NCBI GenBank assembly: GCA_043809745.1
Contig: JBDROU010000088.1
Location: forward strand, 1-39,167
Length of the DNA stretch: 39,167 bases
Reading direction: 5' to 3'
DNA from: JBDROU01 sp043809745 [NCBI: bacterium]
Lineage (GTDB): Bacteria > Elusimicrobiota > JBDRMW01
Of this stretch, positions 38,429 to 39,167 are shown piece after piece (positions within the stretch are counted from its first letter, which is position 1; every line of letters starts with the position of its first letter). Both the position numbers and the translations under genes were made by a program. Below the pieces are notes generated by a model that did no database searches, was not told where the DNA came from, and saw only the letters and a list, made by a program, of their open reading frames with translations.

Positions 38429-38490
38429 ATCTTGATAAGCAAAAATAATTGGCATGCTGTAAAAATGTTAAAAGCTAAATGTGCCTTAAA

Positions 38491-38973
38491 CTAAGATAAT
38501 TCTTTTTCGTAGGCATCCCAGAGTACTTCGTCCTCTCTAAACCAGAGCTTTATTTCCCTTACAGCGTCAGATTTGTTTGCGGATGCATGCACCACATTTT
38601 CAATTATGCCTTTTTGATTGATCCTGCCGTAAGAGCCGCGGATAGAGTTTGGATTTGCATCTTCCGGGTTTGTTGATCCGGTCAGCTCTCTTACCTTTGA
38701 GATAGCGTTTGGACCCTGGTATACTAAAGCAAATATCCTCGATGTACCATGAAGCTCCCCTTGGATATACTTTATAAGTTCCGAAAAGAAAGGTTTGTCT
38801 TTTAATTCAGCGTAGTGTTCTTCGGCTAATTCCCTGGATACCCTCACAACCTTTGCGCCGATAATGATATATCCCAGGCTTGAAAGTTTTGAAATGATAT
38901 TGCCTGTTAAGCTTTTTTTAATGGCATCAGGTTTTATTAAAATTAGGGTTTCTTCAACATTTTGGTCTTTCAT
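38491..38973 (-). CDS. ndk: Nucleoside diphosphate kinase
   Basis: 160 residues. It moves the gamma-phosphate from ATP to other nucleoside diphosphates through a phosphohistidine. Key segments are TLILIKPDAIKK (Lys14), the KPFFSELIKYIQ helix, TGSTNPEDANPNSIRG and the active-site His129 in ENVVHAS. It is about 20 residues longer than the classic 140-residue form, because of a few additions around ELHGTSRIF and GSYGRINQKG. The active-site neighbourhood (VVHASANKSDA) departs from the common N-x-x-H-G-S-D, with Ala for Gly. No Shine-Dalgarno sequence; promoter and start are only about 4 bases apart on the transcript. Confidence 0.95.
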   Translation of the reverse strand: MKDQNVEETLILIKPDAIKKSLTGNIISKLSSLGYIIIGAKVVRVSRELAEEHYAELKDKPFFSELIKYIQGELHGTSRIFALVYQGPNAISKVRELTGSTNPEDANPNSIRGSYGRINQKGIIENVVHASANKSDAVREIKLWFREDEVLWDAYEKELS

Positions 38974-38983
38974 AATTTAATTC

Positions 38984-39012
38984 AATATATCAAAAAGCGA
39001 TTTTTCTGTCAA
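38984..39012 (-). promoter_or_regulatory. Predicted promoter of ndk
   Basis: On the minus strand a perfect TTGACA (39007-39012), an exact 17-bp spacer and TATATT (38984-38989). Expected start is about 38977, leaving roughly four bases before the ATG at 38973. Confidence 0.65.
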
Positions 39013-39103
39013 GCTTATGTGATGACATGTTGCAAGCAAATAGAAATTTCATAAGAATACGTTTTTTAGAAATTGCATAAACCAGCAGCCGTAGAACTGT
39101 GGT

Positions 39104-39167
39104 AACTGTGGTCAACCCGAAGGGTTGTCCAAGCGATTGTGGGAATTGTGGTAAACCCGAAGGGTTT
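39104..39167. repeat. Tandem imperfect repeat with 40-bp period, cut by the window edge
   Basis: GTGGTCAACCCGAAGGGTT (39108-39126) recurs as GTGGTAAACCCGAAGGGTT (39148-39166), exactly 40 bp later, and each copy contains the small palindrome AACCCGAAGGGTT. The array may continue beyond the window. Confidence 0.6.

Noticed and set aside
39104-39167. CRISPR array
   Set aside because: Only two copies; the intervening sequence is itself similar (GTGG-rich), with no spacer-like unique segments of equal length and no cas genes nearby.

Overview
This window is the replication-origin region of a bacterial chromosome. Genes from position 1 to about 16,000 are almost all on the minus strand. Genes from 16,391 to about 29,000 are all on the plus strand. 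The switch point holds three DnaA boxes and an AT-rich stretch between dnaA and rpmH. The host is Gram-negative (diderm): YidC has a large periplasmic domain, GyrB has the long insert seen in many diderms, and 28301-28990 looks like an outer-membrane barrel ending in Phe. Low GC, gene content and the exported 'LLAPP' proteins suggest an uncultured lineage such as Omnitrophota (PVC group). That assignment is an inference made without any database search.

Layout. 3-4354: a zinc-ribbon protein with hydrophobic repeats, deoC and two FAD oxidoreductase genes. 4720-15998 (minus): read from the origin, dnaA-dnaN-recF-dciA-gyrB-gyrA, followed directly by archease and rtcB, so an RNA-repair pair sits at the end of the replication cluster. 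15999-16390: oriC candidate and rpmH promoter. 16391-23656 (plus): rpmH-rnpA-yidD-yidC-khpB-mnmE, a ClC channel gene and rsmG. 23657-27181: the segregation locus, with two perfect parS sites bracketing a zinc-ribbon/membrane metallopeptidase gene, then parA and parB. 27224-28990: two exported proteins of unknown function. 29091-34740 (minus): a HAD phosphatase-like protein and a 1407-residue radical SAM/HAD/methyltransferase fusion. 34813-36465: an IS1182-like insertion sequence. 36632-38973: GTP-type PEP carboxykinase and nucleoside diphosphate kinase.

The least ordinary part is 29091-34788. Both proteins there carry an export-type N-terminus followed by the same LLAPP-x-M-x-E-S motif, and both contain a HAD domain. 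Their promoters share an identical 15-bp box, a direct repeat with an 11-bp step, exactly 21 bp upstream of a TATAAT. I read them as a co-regulated pair of exported or membrane-tethered enzymes belonging to an undescribed 'LLAPP' protein class.

Two other patterns run through the window. A roughly 15-bp sequence related to the IS ends is scattered in intergenic regions, both singly and as short inverted-repeat mini-elements. Genes lacking a Shine-Dalgarno sequence (parA, the radical SAM gene, ndk) have a good -10 box at the spacing that would give leaderless or near-leaderless mRNA. Genes with a good Shine-Dalgarno (dnaN, rpmH, pckG) have ordinary leaders.
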